Counted from the first letter of the stretch, positions 5,916 to 16,083 are shown. The stretch: DNA of 38,408 bases from Candidatus Marivariicella framensis (GCA_905182735.1 CAJJCT010000036.1:1-38408), one strand, 5' to 3'. Notes: generated by a model not told the origin, from the sequence alone. Made by a program: numbers and translations.

Positions 5916-8325
5916 TAGTCTAAGTAAACATGGACTTGTATTAGTTTGTTTTATCATTTTCGCACAACTTTTTTATTATCCATCCTTAACGGGAATGAAA
6001 TTATTACAATCTGATATAGTTCAATATTCTGGGATGTCTCGTCAAATTAAAGAATATAGATCTCAAAATGACGGTAAAGAAACTTATTGGATAGATAATG
6101 CTTTTGGAGGTATGCCTACTTATCAATTAGGGGCAAAATATCCAGCAGATTTTTTAGGCTTAATACATGATTTGTTTAAGTTAATTCCTCGTCCGGCATA
6201 TTTATTATTCCTTTATCTTTTTTCTAGTTATATTCTTTTTTTAGTTTTAAAGGTTGATTGGAGAGTAGCTGTTTTTGGATCTTTTGCTTTTGGTTTATCA
6301 ACCTATCTTTTAATTATTATTCAAGTAGGACACAATACAAAAGCTATGGCTTTATCCTATATGCCACTTGCCTTAGCTGGGTTTTTTTTATTAATTGATA
6401 AAAGGTGGCTGTATGGATTTATTTTAAGCGTTTTAGGTCTTGGATTAAATATTAGAGCTAATCATTACCAGATGTCCTATTATTTGTTATTTATTTTAGT
6501 AATACTGGGTCTGGTTTATTTACATCAAGCTTATCAAAATAAAAATTTAAAAACCATCTCAAAAAGTCTTGGTTTGTTTTCTTTAAGCGGGATTTTAGCT
6601 ATAGGGTTAAATGCTACACCCCTTCTTTCAACTTCAGAATATTCTAAATTTAGTACCCGAAGTGGTTCGGAATTAAAGCTTAACCTGGGTACCAGTCAAA
6701 AAAGCACTTCTGATGGTTTAGACTATAATTATATAACAGAGTATAGTTATGGAATATTTGAATCATTAAGCTTAATTATTCCACGAGTTCAAGGCGGAGG
6801 ATCAAGAGAGAATTTGGGGACTGAATCTGAGTTGTATGAGTTTCTTGTGAAGAAAGGTGTTTCAATTAAACAAGCTAAGAATTTTGTAAGCTCTGTTCCG
6901 ACTTACTGGGGTTCTCAACCTATTCTTGAGGCTCCAGCATATATAGGAATTGTTGTGTTTTTCTTTGCAGTGTTTGCTATGATTATTTTAAAAGGACCTA
7001 TAAGAAATGCTTTGATGATAGCCTCAATATTATCTTTGATTTTGTCTTGGGGAAAAAACTTCCCAATTGTGACTGATTTTTTCATTTATAACGTTCCCTT
7101 TTACAATAAATTTAGATCTGTGTCATCTGCTCAGGTTATTTTAGAATTATGTATTCCTGTTTTAGCAGCTCTTGGTTTACAAAAACTTTTAAGTAATCCA
7201 CAAAAATATTTTAAACCTTTTTTAAAAACTACAATAGGTATTTTGGGTTTCCTAATCTCTTTAATCCTATTAAAAATCATAGGATTGTTTTCATTTAAAA
7301 GCGCTATAGATATAAGGTTGCGAGAAGCTTATGGTGAAGAAATTCTCGAACAAATAATTTTTGCTAGGAGAGAAGTTTTTAATGATGATATATTAAGAGG
7401 AGTTTTTTTAGTAATAATAACTTTTTTAGTTTTCATGCTTTATAAAAGTCAAAAAATTAAAAAGAATATTGCTATTGTTTTACTTTTTGGACTATTAATT
7501 TACGATCTAGGTGGAGTTGCAGTTCGATATCTAGATTGGAGTCGTTTTGTGGATCCATCACAAATAGAAACACCATTTAGAATTACAAATGCTGATGAAA
7601 TTATATTAAATGACAAGTCTAGATATCGCGTGTATGAACCTGAATTGAATTTAACTGGGGCTAGAACAGCCTATTTTCATAATTCCTTAGGTGGATATCA
7701 TGGAGCAAAACCAAGAAGGTTTCAAGAACTTTTTCAATTTTTCAATTTTAATCAAATTCCTGAAATACTTAATATGTTAAATGTTAAATATGTTTTGTAT
7801 CAATCTAAAGAGGAGCTTTCAACTTTAATAAATGAAGAAGCTCAAGGTAATGCTTGGTTTGTAGACTCAATTATTAGAGTTAAATCTGCAGATGAGGTTC
7901 TCGAATCATTTAAGACTATAGATTTGAAAAATCAAGCAGTAGTAGAGGACGAGTTAACTGCTAAAGCACTAACTCTAAATGAAAATAGGGATCATGATGA
8001 ATCTTCTATTAAATTAATTGAAGACTCTGTTAATTTATTAAGGTATAGTTTTGTAAGTAAATCTAAACAGGTGGTTGTTTTTTCTGAAATGTATTATCCT
8101 GATGGTTGGGAAGCAAAAATAGATGGTAATATAGTTCCTCATTACAGAGTTAATTATATTCTAAGGGCACTAGCCATTGAAAGTGGAGAACATATTATTA
8201 CTTTTGAGTTTAACCCAAAAGTTGTAAATACAGGAACAAAAATAAGGTATGCGAGTATTTCATTTTTCACTTTAATCTTACTTTTAATACTTTACAAAAC
8301 TAAATTTTATAGAAATTATAAATAA
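5899..8325 (+). CDS. YfhO family polytopic membrane protein
   Basis: An 808-residue integral membrane protein of the YfhO family (PF09586), GT-C-like proteins thought to modify envelope polymers such as teichoic acids in Firmicutes. About ten or more hydrophobic helices span residues 10-560. They are separated by a loop with FGGMPTYQLGAKYP near residue 70, a conserved region just after the first helix. A soluble C-terminal domain (about 560-780) contains FSEMYYPDGWEAKIDG, a well-kept YfhO signature, and a final helix anchors the end. It overlaps DUF4834 upstream and shares TAATG with the flippase downstream, indicating coupled translation. A role in transferring a sugar to a lipid-linked or surface polymer is inferred. 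Confidence 0.88.
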   Translation: MKILNNSLSKHGLVLVCFIIFAQLFYYPSLTGMKLLQSDIVQYSGMSRQIKEYRSQNDGKETYWIDNAFGGMPTYQLGAKYPADFLGLIHDLFKLIPRPAYLLFLYLFSSYILFLVLKVDWRVAVFGSFAFGLSTYLLIIIQVGHNTKAMALSYMPLALAGFFLLIDKRWLYGFILSVLGLGLNIRANHYQMSYYLLFILVILGLVYLHQAYQNKNLKTISKSLGLFSLSGILAIGLNATPLLSTSEYSKFSTRSGSELKLNLGTSQKSTSDGLDYNYITEYSYGIFESLSLIIPRVQGGGSRENLGTESELYEFLVKKGVSIKQAKNFVSSVPTYWGSQPILEAPAYIGIVVFFFAVFAMIILKGPIRNALMIASILSLILSWGKNFPIVTDFFIYNVPFYNKFRSVSSAQVILELCIPVLAALGLQKLLSNPQKYFKPFLKTTIGILGFLISLILLKIIGLFSFKSAIDIRLREAYGEEILEQIIFARREVFNDDILRGVFLVIITFLVFMLYKSQKIKKNIAIVLLFGLLIYDLGGVAVRYLDWSRFVDPSQIETPFRITNADEIILNDKSRYRVYEPELNLTGARTAYFHNSLGGYHGAKPRRFQELFQFFNFNQIPEILNMLNVKYVLYQSKEELSTLINEEAQGNAWFVDSIIRVKSADEVLESFKTIDLKNQAVVEDELTAKALTLNENRDHDESSIKLIEDSVNLLRYSFVSKSKQVVVFSEMYYPDGWEAKIDGNIVPHYRVNYILRALAIESGEHIITFEFNPKVVNTGTKIRYASISFFTLILLLILYKTKFYRNYK

Positions 8326-9782
8326 TGGGATTAGTTGCAAAACAAACATTTTATAATCTACTTAGTATTGGCTTAGCTTTTATATTGGGAGCCTTAAACA
8401 CACTTTACATGTACCCGAATTTTATGGGTAGTAGGCTTCAGGGGGTTGTAATTGCTCTTCTAGCATATTCTAACTTAGTCCAGCCATTTATATCTTTTGG
8501 TCTTCAACATGCAATTATAAAATATTATAGTTCATTTAAAACTAAACAAGAAAGAGATAGTCTTTTAGTATTTACGATATGGTCTCCATTAATAATAATT
8601 ATTTTAATATCTATTTATTTATGGATGTTTTCATCATCAATAATTACAGATATATCTTCAAAAGAACCTTTAATTAGCACTTATGCTTTTGTTATAATTT
8701 TAATTGCAATATCAACTTCCTACTTTGAAATCTTTTTTAGTTGGCTTAGAGTCCATTTAGCTTCTGTATTTGGCAATTTTTTAAAAGAGTTTTATCCTAG
8801 ATTTTTAAATTTCGTTTTGTTAGTATGCTATGCTTCAAATATTATTGAGTTTGAAACTTTCATTTATTGTTTAATAATAGGTTACTACATTAGACTGTTT
8901 CTTGTAATTTTATATAGTCTCAAGATTTACACACCCAAGTTTACGCTTACTCTTCCTCCATTTTATTTAAAAATACTTTTTTATAGTTTTTTAATCTTTT
9001 TATCTGGAGCAGCTTCAAGTATTATACTAGACATTGATAAATCAATGATAGCATCTTTAATAACATCTGATGATGTTGCTTTTTATAGTGTTGCTTTATT
9101 TATAGCTGCTGTTATTGAAGCTCCTGGAAGAGCAATGTTTCAAATAGTTAGCCCTCTTGTTTCAAAAGCTATTAATTCTGATGATAAAATATACTTAACA
9201 AGGCTTCTTAAAAAGAGCAGTAACAATCTTTTTTTAGCTTCTGGTGTATTATTCCTCCTGATTAATCTAAACCTGACTGATTTTTATGTTTTTGTAAACC
9301 AACCAATGTATGCAGTTGCTATAGGAGTTGTTAGTGTAGTTTCAATAGGTAAACTTTACTCTATGTCTATAGGATGTCTAAATAATATAATTTCTAACTC
9401 AAAATTCTACCCCTATATTTTTTGGTTTTCTATTTTATCTGCCACAATAGCAGTTATCTTAAATCTTATTTTAATTCCTGAATATGGGATTTTAGGAGCT
9501 GCTTATGCTACTTTATTTGTAATAGTTTTAATGAATACTTTGAAATTAATTCTTGTTGCTTATGGTCTTAAGATTCATCCTTATTCTAAAGATTCTTTAA
9601 AGATATTGTTAGTAATTACTTTTGTTTACTTTACTATTAAAGAAATAAACTTAGAATACTCTTCTTTTATAAATTTGTTAATTAGATCAACTATAATAAT
9701 TTTATCGTATTATGCTTTAAGTCAAATATTTGGTTTGTTAAATGACATAAACAGTCAAATAAATAAATATTTAAACAGATAA
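8325..9782 (+). CDS. polysaccharide flippase-like membrane protein (Wzx/MATE type)
   Basis: 485 residues with roughly 12-14 hydrophobic helices and few polar loops. It opens with GLVAKQTFYNLLSIGLAFILG, the typical first helix of flavobacterial oligosaccharide flippases of the MOP superfamily. Such proteins move lipid-linked glycans across the inner membrane. The start codon overlaps the yfhO-like stop (TAATG), placing both in one translational unit. The 3' end overlaps the convergent uvrA end by 12 bp. The exact substrate cannot be inferred, as no glycosyltransferase lies nearby. Confidence 0.85.
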   Translation: MGLVAKQTFYNLLSIGLAFILGALNTLYMYPNFMGSRLQGVVIALLAYSNLVQPFISFGLQHAIIKYYSSFKTKQERDSLLVFTIWSPLIIIILISIYLWMFSSSIITDISSKEPLISTYAFVIILIAISTSYFEIFFSWLRVHLASVFGNFLKEFYPRFLNFVLLVCYASNIIEFETFIYCLIIGYYIRLFLVILYSLKIYTPKFTLTLPPFYLKILFYSFLIFLSGAASSIILDIDKSMIASLITSDDVAFYSVALFIAAVIEAPGRAMFQIVSPLVSKAINSDDKIYLTRLLKKSSNNLFLASGVLFLLINLNLTDFYVFVNQPMYAVAIGVVSVVSIGKLYSMSIGCLNNIISNSKFYPYIFWFSILSATIAVILNLILIPEYGILGAAYATLFVIVLMNTLKLILVAYGLKIHPYSKDSLKILLVITFVYFTIKEINLEYSSFINLLIRSTIIILSYYALSQIFGLLNDINSQINKYLNR

Positions 9783-12551
9783 TTTTTTTTTAAGATATTT
9801 GGAGCTTGGAGCATTCTTAACATCTGCGACATCTTCAGGAGTTCCTTGAGCTACAATTTGGCCTCCTTCTTTTCCAGCCATTGGCCCAAGCTCAATCATG
9901 TGATCAGCACATTTAATTAGTTCTAAATTATGTTCAACTACAACTAGAGAATGCCCGTTATCTAGGAGGGCGTCAAATGATTTTAAAAGTTTTGTAATGT
10001 CATGAAAATGAAGGCCTGTTGTCGGCTCATCAAATATAAATAAGACTTTGTCCTTAGTTGCTCCTTTAGCTATAAAAGAAGCTAGTTTTATTCTCTGTGC
10101 TTCACCACCAGATAATGTAGTTGAAGATTGACCAAGAGTGACATAGCCTAACCCAACATCATTTAGAGGTTTTAATTTTCTAACTAGTTTTTTCTCTCCA
10201 TTAAATTCAAAAAGATTTAGGGCCTCATCAATTGTTAAATCTAAAACTTGATCAATAGAATAATTATTGTATTTAATTTCTCTTACTTCAGATTTAAATC
10301 TTTTCCCCTTACAAGTGTCACATTCCAGAATCACATCAGCCATGAATTGCATTTCAATTGAAACTACACCTTCACCTTTACATGTGTCACAACGCCCACC
10401 ATCAACATTGAATGAAAAATGTTTGGGCTTATAATTTCTGTTTTTTGATAGATTTTGATTTGCAAAAAGAGCTCTTATTTCATCGTATGCTTTAATATAG
10501 GTAACAGGGTTTGATCTTGAAGATCTTCCTATCGGATTTTGATTAATGAATTCAACACTTTTGATCATATTTAAATCTCCATCTAAAGAAGAAAATTGAC
10601 CTGGTTTCAAGGTGTAAATATCAAAATTTCTAAGCAACGCGGGATATAAAATATCTTTTACAAGGGTAGATTTTCCACTTCCAGAAACACCAGAGACGAC
10701 TGTTAGTCCACCTATTTGAAACTTAGCAGTTATGTTTTTAAGATTATTTTCTCTAGCTCCACATACAGAAATCCAATTATTTGATTTTCTTCTTTTTTTT
10801 GGAACTTCTATTTTCATTTCACCACTTAAATATTTACTTGTAAGAGTGTTTGATTTTAATATCTCCTTAAATGAACCAGTAGCTACAATCTCTCCACCAA
10901 AAGAACCTGCTTCAGGTCCCATATCAATAATTTCATCTGCAGCAGTCATTATCTCTTCGTCATGTTCTATAATAATAACAGTATTTCCAATATCTCTTAA
11001 ACGTTTTAAAATTTTAATTAAACGCTCATTATCTCTTGAATGAAGTCCTATAGAAGGTTCGTCAAGAATATACATAGAGCCTACAAGGCTACTTCCTAAT
11101 GAAACAGCAATATTAATTCTTTGAGATTCTCCCCCAGATAGAGAATTTGATTTTCTATTTAGAGTTAAATAATCTAGACCTAAATCATTTAAAACACTGA
11201 CTCTACTATTAATCTCAATTAAAATCCTTGATGATATTTTTTCCTCTGTTTTGCTTATATTTAGTTTTTGAAAAAAAATACTTAATTCTTTTATAGGTAG
11301 ATCAATTAGTTCAGGAAGACTTTTCCCTCCAACTTTAACATAGTTTGTTTCGTTTCTTAATCTACTTCCTTTACAGTCACTACATATAGTTTTTCCTCTA
11401 AACCGAGATAAAAGAACTCTATTTTGAATTTTATAATTCTTTTTTTCAATTTTTTTAAAAAAGCTCATTATTCCAGTAAAAAACTTATTACCATTCCATA
11501 AAATATCTTTTTCTGCTTTTGTTAATTCAAAATATGGTTTGTGAATAGGGAAATCAAAGTTTATAGCTGATTCTATGAGCTTTGAATAAAACTTTCTATA
11601 GCCTGTGCTTCTCCATGGTGAAATAGCTTCTTCATATATCGATCGGGATGTATCAGGTATAACTAACTCTGGATTAATCCCTACAAGATCTCCATAGCCT
11701 TCACATTTTTCACATGCTCCATATGGATTATTAAAGCTAAACAAATGAATATTTGGATTTAAAAAATCAATACCATCAAGTTCAAAATTATTTGAAAACG
11801 TAACTGTTTTATCTAAATCTAAATCTTTCAAAGAACACTTTCCATTTCCTTCATAAAATGCGATTTGAACCGCATCAGCAAAACGTTGATAAAACTCTTC
11901 ACTGTCATTTATCACAACTCTGTCAACTACTAGTTCAAATTGAGCTTTCGGCAACTTGTTTGGCTCAATTCTTTCTATTTTATTATCAACAAGTATTCTA
12001 GCAAAACCTTGTTGATTTAAAAAATCTATCCTTTGTTTAATAGTTCGAGACTCAGTTTTTTTAATTGGCGCTAGTAATAATAACTTTTTCCCATTATTTA
12101 GTTTTTTTATGAAGTCAATTAAATCACTTACTATGTCTTTTTTCACAACTCTACCTGATATTGGTGAATAAGTCACACCAATCCTTGAATATAAAAGCTT
12201 TAAATATTCATAAATTTCAGTTTTTGTTCCAACAGTTGATCTAGGGTTAGAAATGTTTACTTTTTGCTCTACTGCAATAGCTGGAGATATTCCAATGATT
12301 TTATCAACTTTAGGTTTATTTAACCTTCCCATAAATTGTCTGGCATAGGATGATAAACTCTCTACATATCTTCTTTGCCCTTCTGCGTATAAAGTGTCAA
12401 AAGCTAAAGATGATTTCCCTGATCCAGATAGACCAGTTATAACTGTCATTTTATTTCGAGGAATTGCGACATCTATGTTTTTAAGATTATGCAGCTGAGC
12501 TCCTTTGATAATTATAAATGATTTTGGATCTAGATCTAGGACTTTTCTCAT
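9771..12551 (-). CDS. uvrA: excinuclease ABC subunit A
   Basis: Damage-recognition ATPase of nucleotide excision repair; it works with UvrB on DNA. 926 residues, near the usual 940. The first ABC module has P-loop GLSGSGKS (40-47), then the UvrB/DNA-binding insertion with a CEKC pair (near 279) and a CSDC pair (near 388), the first zinc module. It continues with the LSGGESQR signature and the [11 protein letters not shown] Walker B. The second module has GVSGSGKST (about residue 620), a CDTCKGEG / CDTCKGKRF zinc finger, LSGGEAQR and [11 protein letters not shown]. All ATPase and zinc motifs appear intact. It is a single gene, divergent from the sigma factor and convergent with the flippase. 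Confidence 0.98.
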   Translation of the reverse strand: MRKVLDLDPKSFIIIKGAQLHNLKNIDVAIPRNKMTVITGLSGSGKSSLAFDTLYAEGQRRYVESLSSYARQFMGRLNKPKVDKIIGISPAIAVEQKVNISNPRSTVGTKTEIYEYLKLLYSRIGVTYSPISGRVVKKDIVSDLIDFIKKLNNGKKLLLLAPIKKTESRTIKQRIDFLNQQGFARILVDNKIERIEPNKLPKAQFELVVDRVVINDSEEFYQRFADAVQIAFYEGNGKCSLKDLDLDKTVTFSNNFELDGIDFLNPNIHLFSFNNPYGACEKCEGYGDLVGINPELVIPDTSRSIYEEAISPWRSTGYRKFYSKLIESAINFDFPIHKPYFELTKAEKDILWNGNKFFTGIMSFFKKIEKKNYKIQNRVLLSRFRGKTICSDCKGSRLRNETNYVKVGGKSLPELIDLPIKELSIFFQKLNISKTEEKISSRILIEINSRVSVLNDLGLDYLTLNRKSNSLSGGESQRINIAVSLGSSLVGSMYILDEPSIGLHSRDNERLIKILKRLRDIGNTVIIIEHDEEIMTAADEIIDMGPEAGSFGGEIVATGSFKEILKSNTLTSKYLSGEMKIEVPKKRRKSNNWISVCGARENNLKNITAKFQIGGLTVVSGVSGSGKSTLVKDILYPALLRNFDIYTLKPGQFSSLDGDLNMIKSVEFINQNPIGRSSRSNPVTYIKAYDEIRALFANQNLSKNRNYKPKHFSFNVDGGRCDTCKGEGVVSIEMQFMADVILECDTCKGKRFKSEVREIKYNNYSIDQVLDLTIDEALNLFEFNGEKKLVRKLKPLNDVGLGYVTLGQSSTTLSGGEAQRIKLASFIAKGATKDKVLFIFDEPTTGLHFHDITKLLKSFDALLDNGHSLVVVEHNLELIKCADHMIELGPMAGKEGGQIVAQGTPEDVADVKNAPSSKYLKKKLSV

Positions 12552-12568
12552 TAAAAAATTAAAGGCTA

Positions 12569-12576
12569 CAAAAGTA
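12569..12576 (-). promoter_or_regulatory. possible -7 box of uvrA
   Basis: The minus strand reads TACTTTTG, a full match to TAnnTTTG, 17 nt upstream of the uvrA ATG. No TTG -33 element is found at the expected spacing, so support is partial. Confidence 0.35.
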
Positions 12577-12622
12577 CAATTTTTATAGCTTAATAAGTAG
12601 CTAGGTTGTTTCAGTTTTTTAT

Positions 12623-12641
12623 TACAAAAATAATTTTTGTA
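12623..12641. promoter_or_regulatory. perfect palindrome in the uvrA/sigma divergent region
   Basis: TACAAAAAT and ATTTTTGTA form a perfect 9-bp inverted repeat around a single A. It lies midway between the divergent uvrA and sigma-factor genes and could be an operator serving one or both. In DNA this AT-rich a chance palindrome is possible. Confidence 0.25.
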
Positions 12642-12725
12642 GATTTACATAACTAAATACATTGCCTATTGTATAACATTACTTAAAAATATTTTTATAA
12701 TTAATTGCAGCTTGCATTAAAAGTA

Positions 12726-13322
12726 ATGTTTATGGTACATATAAATTCAGCTAAAGAAGACGCAAAATTCATCGTTAACTATATCGAAGGTTCTGAAAGT
12801 GCATTAGAATTTCTAATAAAAAAACATCAACATCGCCTATTTAATTTTATTTACTCAAAGGTTTTAAATAGAGATATAGCTGATGACATTTTTCAAGACA
12901 CTTTCATCAAAGTAATTAAGACACTAAAAAGGGGAGTTTATAATGAAGAGGGTAAGTTTTTACCTTGGATGATGAGAATTGCTCATAATTTGGTTATTGA
13001 TCATTTTAGGAAACAAAATAGAATACCATTATTCGAAAGCAATGATAATTTTGATATTTTTCAATTGATTTCAGATGGATCTCTTAATGCAGAAAATGCT
13101 ATAATTAATGATCAAATAGTGGCTGATTTACAAAAAATAATTTTAGAGCTACCTGAGGATCAAAAAAAAGTTCTTCTTATGAGGTTTTATAGAGATATGA
13201 GTTTTAAAGAAATTTCAAATTTAACAGGAGTTAGTATTAATACTGCGCTAGGTAGAATGAGGTATGCTATTATTAATTTAAGAAAGCTAATTGATAGTCA
13301 TAAGATTTCTCTTAGCAGGTAG
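12726..13322 (+). CDS. ECF-like RNA polymerase sigma factor
   Basis: Sigma-70 family factor of about 198 residues from the ATG at 12726; an ATG six bases on is equally possible, and an upstream TTG at 12705 is less likely. Region 2 includes IADDIFQDTFIKVIKTL and LPWMMRIAHNLVIDHFRKQN, the core-binding and -10 recognition helices. Region 4 has LPEDQKKVLLMRFYRDMSF followed by the HTH KEISNLTGVSINTALGRMRY. No anti-sigma gene is adjacent, so this resembles the orphan ECF-like sigma factors of Flavobacteriia. A 40-codon ORF follows on the same strand 49 bp downstream. Regulon unknown. Confidence 0.9.
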   Translation: MFMVHINSAKEDAKFIVNYIEGSESALEFLIKKHQHRLFNFIYSKVLNRDIADDIFQDTFIKVIKTLKRGVYNEEGKFLPWMMRIAHNLVIDHFRKQNRIPLFESNDNFDIFQLISDGSLNAENAIINDQIVADLQKIILELPEDQKKVLLMRFYRDMSFKEISNLTGVSINTALGRMRYAIINLRKLIDSHKISLSR

Positions 13323-13371
13323 ATACTAAATTAAATAATTATACGTTTTAGTCATATACCAATATTGTATT

Positions 13372-13494
13372 ATGATTAAGTTTAATTCATCAAAAAAAAC
13401 AATACTTACATTAGAGCCTAGTCATGGTGTTATAAAGCGTATTATGGCTTTTTCACTTTCTTATAATTTAGATAAAAAGTTTTCTAAAAACTAA
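13372..13494 (+). CDS. small protein downstream of the sigma factor
   Basis: A 40-codon ATG-initiated ORF encoding a basic peptide with a short hydrophobic middle (RIMAFSLSYNL) and a lysine-rich end. It follows the sigma-factor gene on the same strand and overlaps the convergent nth 3' end by 11 bp. My recollection is that Flavobacteriia often have a similar tiny gene after this sigma factor, with a TL...I..FS.S.. pattern; that is memory, not a search. It may be a cognate regulator or a spurious ORF. Confidence 0.45.
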   Translation: MIKFNSSKKTILTLEPSHGVIKRIMAFSLSYNLDKKFSKN

Positions 13495-14131
13495 GTTTAT
13501 TTAAAATAGTCTTTCTTCCAATTTTCAACATGATTTCATCATCATTGATTTTCCAACCTCTTGCAGGCGAATACTGTCTACCGTACCAAATAATTTGTAA
13601 ATGGAGTTTGTTCCACTTTTCTATTGGAAATAGCCTTCTAGCATCTTTTTCAGTTTGAGTAACATTTTTACCATTTGAAAAACCCCATCTATACATAAGT
13701 CGATGTATGTGAGTGTCAACTGGAAAAGAAGGAACGCCAAAAGCTTGAGCCATCACCACACTTGCAGTTTTATGACCAACTGATGGTAAACTCTCAAGAG
13801 CAATTATATCTGCAGGCACCCTTCCTTTATAATCATTAATAAGAATTTCTGATAATTTATGAATTCCCTTCGATTTCATAGGTGATAAACCTACAGGTTT
13901 AATTATTGATCTAATTTCTTCAACAGTTAATAATATCATTTCATTTGGGGTTCTAGCCTTTTGAAAAAGAATAGGCGTCACTTTGTTAACACCTTTATCA
14001 GTACTTTGTGCTGAAAGTAAAACAGCTATTAAAAGCGTGTAAGGGTCTGAATGATCAAGTGGAATTGGAACTTTAGGATAAAGTTCTTCAAGTTTGTTTA
14101 TAACGAAGAAAATTTTTTCTTTTTTATTCAT
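13484..14131 (-). CDS. nth: endonuclease III lacking the iron-sulfur cluster
   Basis: Base-excision repair DNA glycosylase/AP lyase for oxidised pyrimidines, 215 residues. The helix-hairpin-helix LESLPSVGHKTASVVMAQ carries the catalytic lysine (121, equivalent to E. coli K120), and FPVDTHIHR carries the catalytic aspartate (139, E. coli D138). The C-terminus, where E. coli Nth has a four-cysteine [4Fe-4S] loop, reads WYGRQYSPARGWKINDDE. There is no cysteine anywhere in the protein. The glycosylase core looks intact, so it is probably active without the cluster. It is divergent from bcp, with 35 bp between them. Confidence 0.94.
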   Translation of the reverse strand: MNKKEKIFFVINKLEELYPKVPIPLDHSDPYTLLIAVLLSAQSTDKGVNKVTPILFQKARTPNEMILLTVEEIRSIIKPVGLSPMKSKGIHKLSEILINDYKGRVPADIIALESLPSVGHKTASVVMAQAFGVPSFPVDTHIHRLMYRWGFSNGKNVTQTEKDARRLFPIEKWNKLHLQIIWYGRQYSPARGWKINDDEIMLKIGRKTILNKLSF

Positions 14132-14166
14132 TTGATTTTTCGTTATTTAGATTAATAATATTAAAT

Positions 14167-14616
14167 ATGAATATATTAAAAGTTGGTGACAAAGTTCCAG
14201 ATTTTTCAGCAGCGGATCAACATAGTAATAAAATTAATTTTTCAGACTTCACAGGTAAAAAAATAATCATCTTTTTTTATCCAAGGGCAAATACACCAGG
14301 ATGCACAGCTCAAGCATGTGATTTAAGAGATCATTATGGAATATTAAGTAAGGCAGGCTATTTTCTATTAGGTGTAAGTGCGGATAGCGTTAAGCATCAA
14401 TTAAGCTTTTCAAATAAATTCGATTTCCCATTTTCATTATTAGCGGATGAAGATCATTCAATCATAAATAAATTTGGAGTCTGGGGACCAAAAAAATTTA
14501 GAGGTAAAGAATATGAAGGAATTAATAGAGTTACTTTTATTATAAATGAAAAAGGAATTATTGATCGTGTTATAGATAAAGTTATTACTAAAGATCACGC
14601 TTCACAGATATTATAG
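14167..14616 (+). CDS. bcp: thioredoxin-dependent thiol peroxidase (Bcp/PrxQ)
   Basis: Peroxiredoxin that reduces hydrogen peroxide and organic hydroperoxides using thioredoxin. 149 residues, the usual Bcp length. The active-site segment YPRANTPGCTAQACDLRD has the peroxidatic Cys46 and, five residues later, Cys51, the resolving cysteine of the PrxQ class. The common TFIINEKGIIDRV strand is present. It is divergently transcribed from nth and convergent with the 487-residue gene, leaving 3 bp between stop codons. Confidence 0.95.
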   Translation: MNILKVGDKVPDFSAADQHSNKINFSDFTGKKIIIFFYPRANTPGCTAQACDLRDHYGILSKAGYFLLGVSADSVKHQLSFSNKFDFPFSLLADEDHSIINKFGVWGPKKFRGKEYEGINRVTFIINEKGIIDRVIDKVITKDHASQIL

Positions 14617-14619
14617 TGT

Positions 14620-16083
14620 TTATCTATCGGACTCTGGAAGATATCCAAACATTTTATTTTTAAGAATCATATCAGCGATTCCCTCCGGCAACTTTTCTTC
14701 CCAACCAGATTCATGATTTTTTATATTTTTTAATATTTCTCTTGAGAATATTGATAAATTTTTTTCTTCAAAGTCAAATATGTCTACAATTTTACCGTTG
14801 TATTTGAAAAATTTGTAAAATTCTTTCATTCTTGGGTGTAGCTTCAAGTTATTACTATTTATAATTTCACCCTTCTCATTTCTGTTAGGGTACAAATAAA
14901 CTTTTAAATTATTGTAAAATAGCTTGCCAAAAGCTTCTAGTATTCCTCCACTCAAGTCCGTATAATATTCTTCGTTAAAAATTTCCACAAAACTATTAAC
15001 TCCCATAGATAAAGCTAATTGACTTGTTGTGTAGTTAGAGAAATAATCTACTAATTTGTAATATTCTTTGAAGTTTGAAATCATAACTGTATGTCCTAAA
15101 GAGCAAAGAAGCATAGCGCGATCCATAAAGTCTTTTTCATCAATTTCCCCTTCAGACATTAAGTTTGAAAGAGTAATTTCAAAAATCACTTCTGTTTTTT
15201 CTTCATCAACATTAGGCTCCTTAAGAAAAACTTCATAAGACTTATTAAACATATCTATATTAACATTAGTAACAGGTCTAAAACTACCTCTTAATGCTAG
15301 AATATTTTTTTTGTATAAAACTCTTGCCGGTAAAATATTATTTCCCTCGGGATTAAACATCACAGCATCAGTCATTCCTAATTTCACTAATTCTAAACTA
15401 ATTAAACGATTATCTACATTTTCAAAGACTGGTCCAGAAAAATTAATTGTATCAATTTCAACAGGGAGAAACCCCGCATTAATCCCATCATTATCAATAT
15501 GATCATACAGATACTTTAAAAGTTTTTTTGGATCATCATTCTTGTAAAATGCTCCATAGACAAGATTTACTCCCATTAAACCAAGAACTTCTTGTTGAAG
15601 TCTTGCTTCTTGGTGATGAAATCTAAAATGCAAACTTATTTCACTATACTCTTGATCAACTGCAGTTTGAAATCTAATCCCCATCCATCCATGTCCCTTA
15701 AATTTTTTAGCGTAATCAATAGTAGCTACAGTATTTGCAAGAGTAAAAAATAATTTATTAGGGTGTTCTTTTCTAGAAATCCGATCCTCTAAAAGATTCA
15801 TTTCACGATCTAGCATTTTTTTTAGTCTAGTCTCAGTTACATACCTTCCATCACTTTCTTCTCCATAAATATTATCACTGAAACTCTTATCATAGGCACT
15901 AATTGTTTTTGCAATGGTACCCGAAGCACCTCCAACTCTAAAAAAATGTCTTGCAACTTCTTGACCAGCACCAATTTCCGCAAAAGTCCCGTAAATATGT
16001 TCATTAAGATTAATTCTTAATACTTTTGCTTCCATTGAAGGTCTATTTTCAAAAGGGCGATCGCCACTTAATTCAATTGACAT
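14620..16083 (-). CDS. conserved protein of unknown function, 487 residues
   Basis: A soluble protein without signal peptide or membrane helices. It has well-patterned segments such as EAKVLRINLNEHIYGTFAEI (19-38), GHGWMGIRFQTAVDQEY, DTINFSGPVFENVDNRLISL (about 211-230), ILALRGSFRPVTNV and YFSNYTTSQLALSMGVNSF. I recognise it as a protein highly conserved in Bacteroidota, whose database names are inconsistent (TonB receptor, nicotinate adenylyltransferase). Nothing in the sequence supports either name: there is no barrel, plug, TonB box or HxGH nucleotidyltransferase motif. A promoter-bearing gap separates it from the divergent MBL-fold gene. Function not assigned. Confidence 0.75.
   Translation of the reverse strand: MSIELSGDRPFENRPSMEAKVLRINLNEHIYGTFAEIGAGQEVARHFFRVGGASGTIAKTISAYDKSFSDNIYGEESDGRYVTETRLKKMLDREMNLLEDRISRKEHPNKLFFTLANTVATIDYAKKFKGHGWMGIRFQTAVDQEYSEISLHFRFHHQEARLQQEVLGLMGVNLVYGAFYKNDDPKKLLKYLYDHIDNDGINAGFLPVEIDTINFSGPVFENVDNRLISLELVKLGMTDAVMFNPEGNNILPARVLYKKNILALRGSFRPVTNVNIDMFNKSYEVFLKEPNVDEEKTEVIFEITLSNLMSEGEIDEKDFMDRAMLLCSLGHTVMISNFKEYYKLVDYFSNYTTSQLALSMGVNSFVEIFNEEYYTDLSGGILEAFGKLFYNNLKVYLYPNRNEKGEIINSNNLKLHPRMKEFYKFFKYNGKIVDIFDFEEKNLSIFSREILKNIKNHESGWEEKLPEGIADMILKNKMFGYLPESDR

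Noticed and set aside
10732-11043. 103-codon plus-strand ORF inside uvrA
   Set aside because: Antisense shadow of a strongly conserved gene; low-complexity translation.
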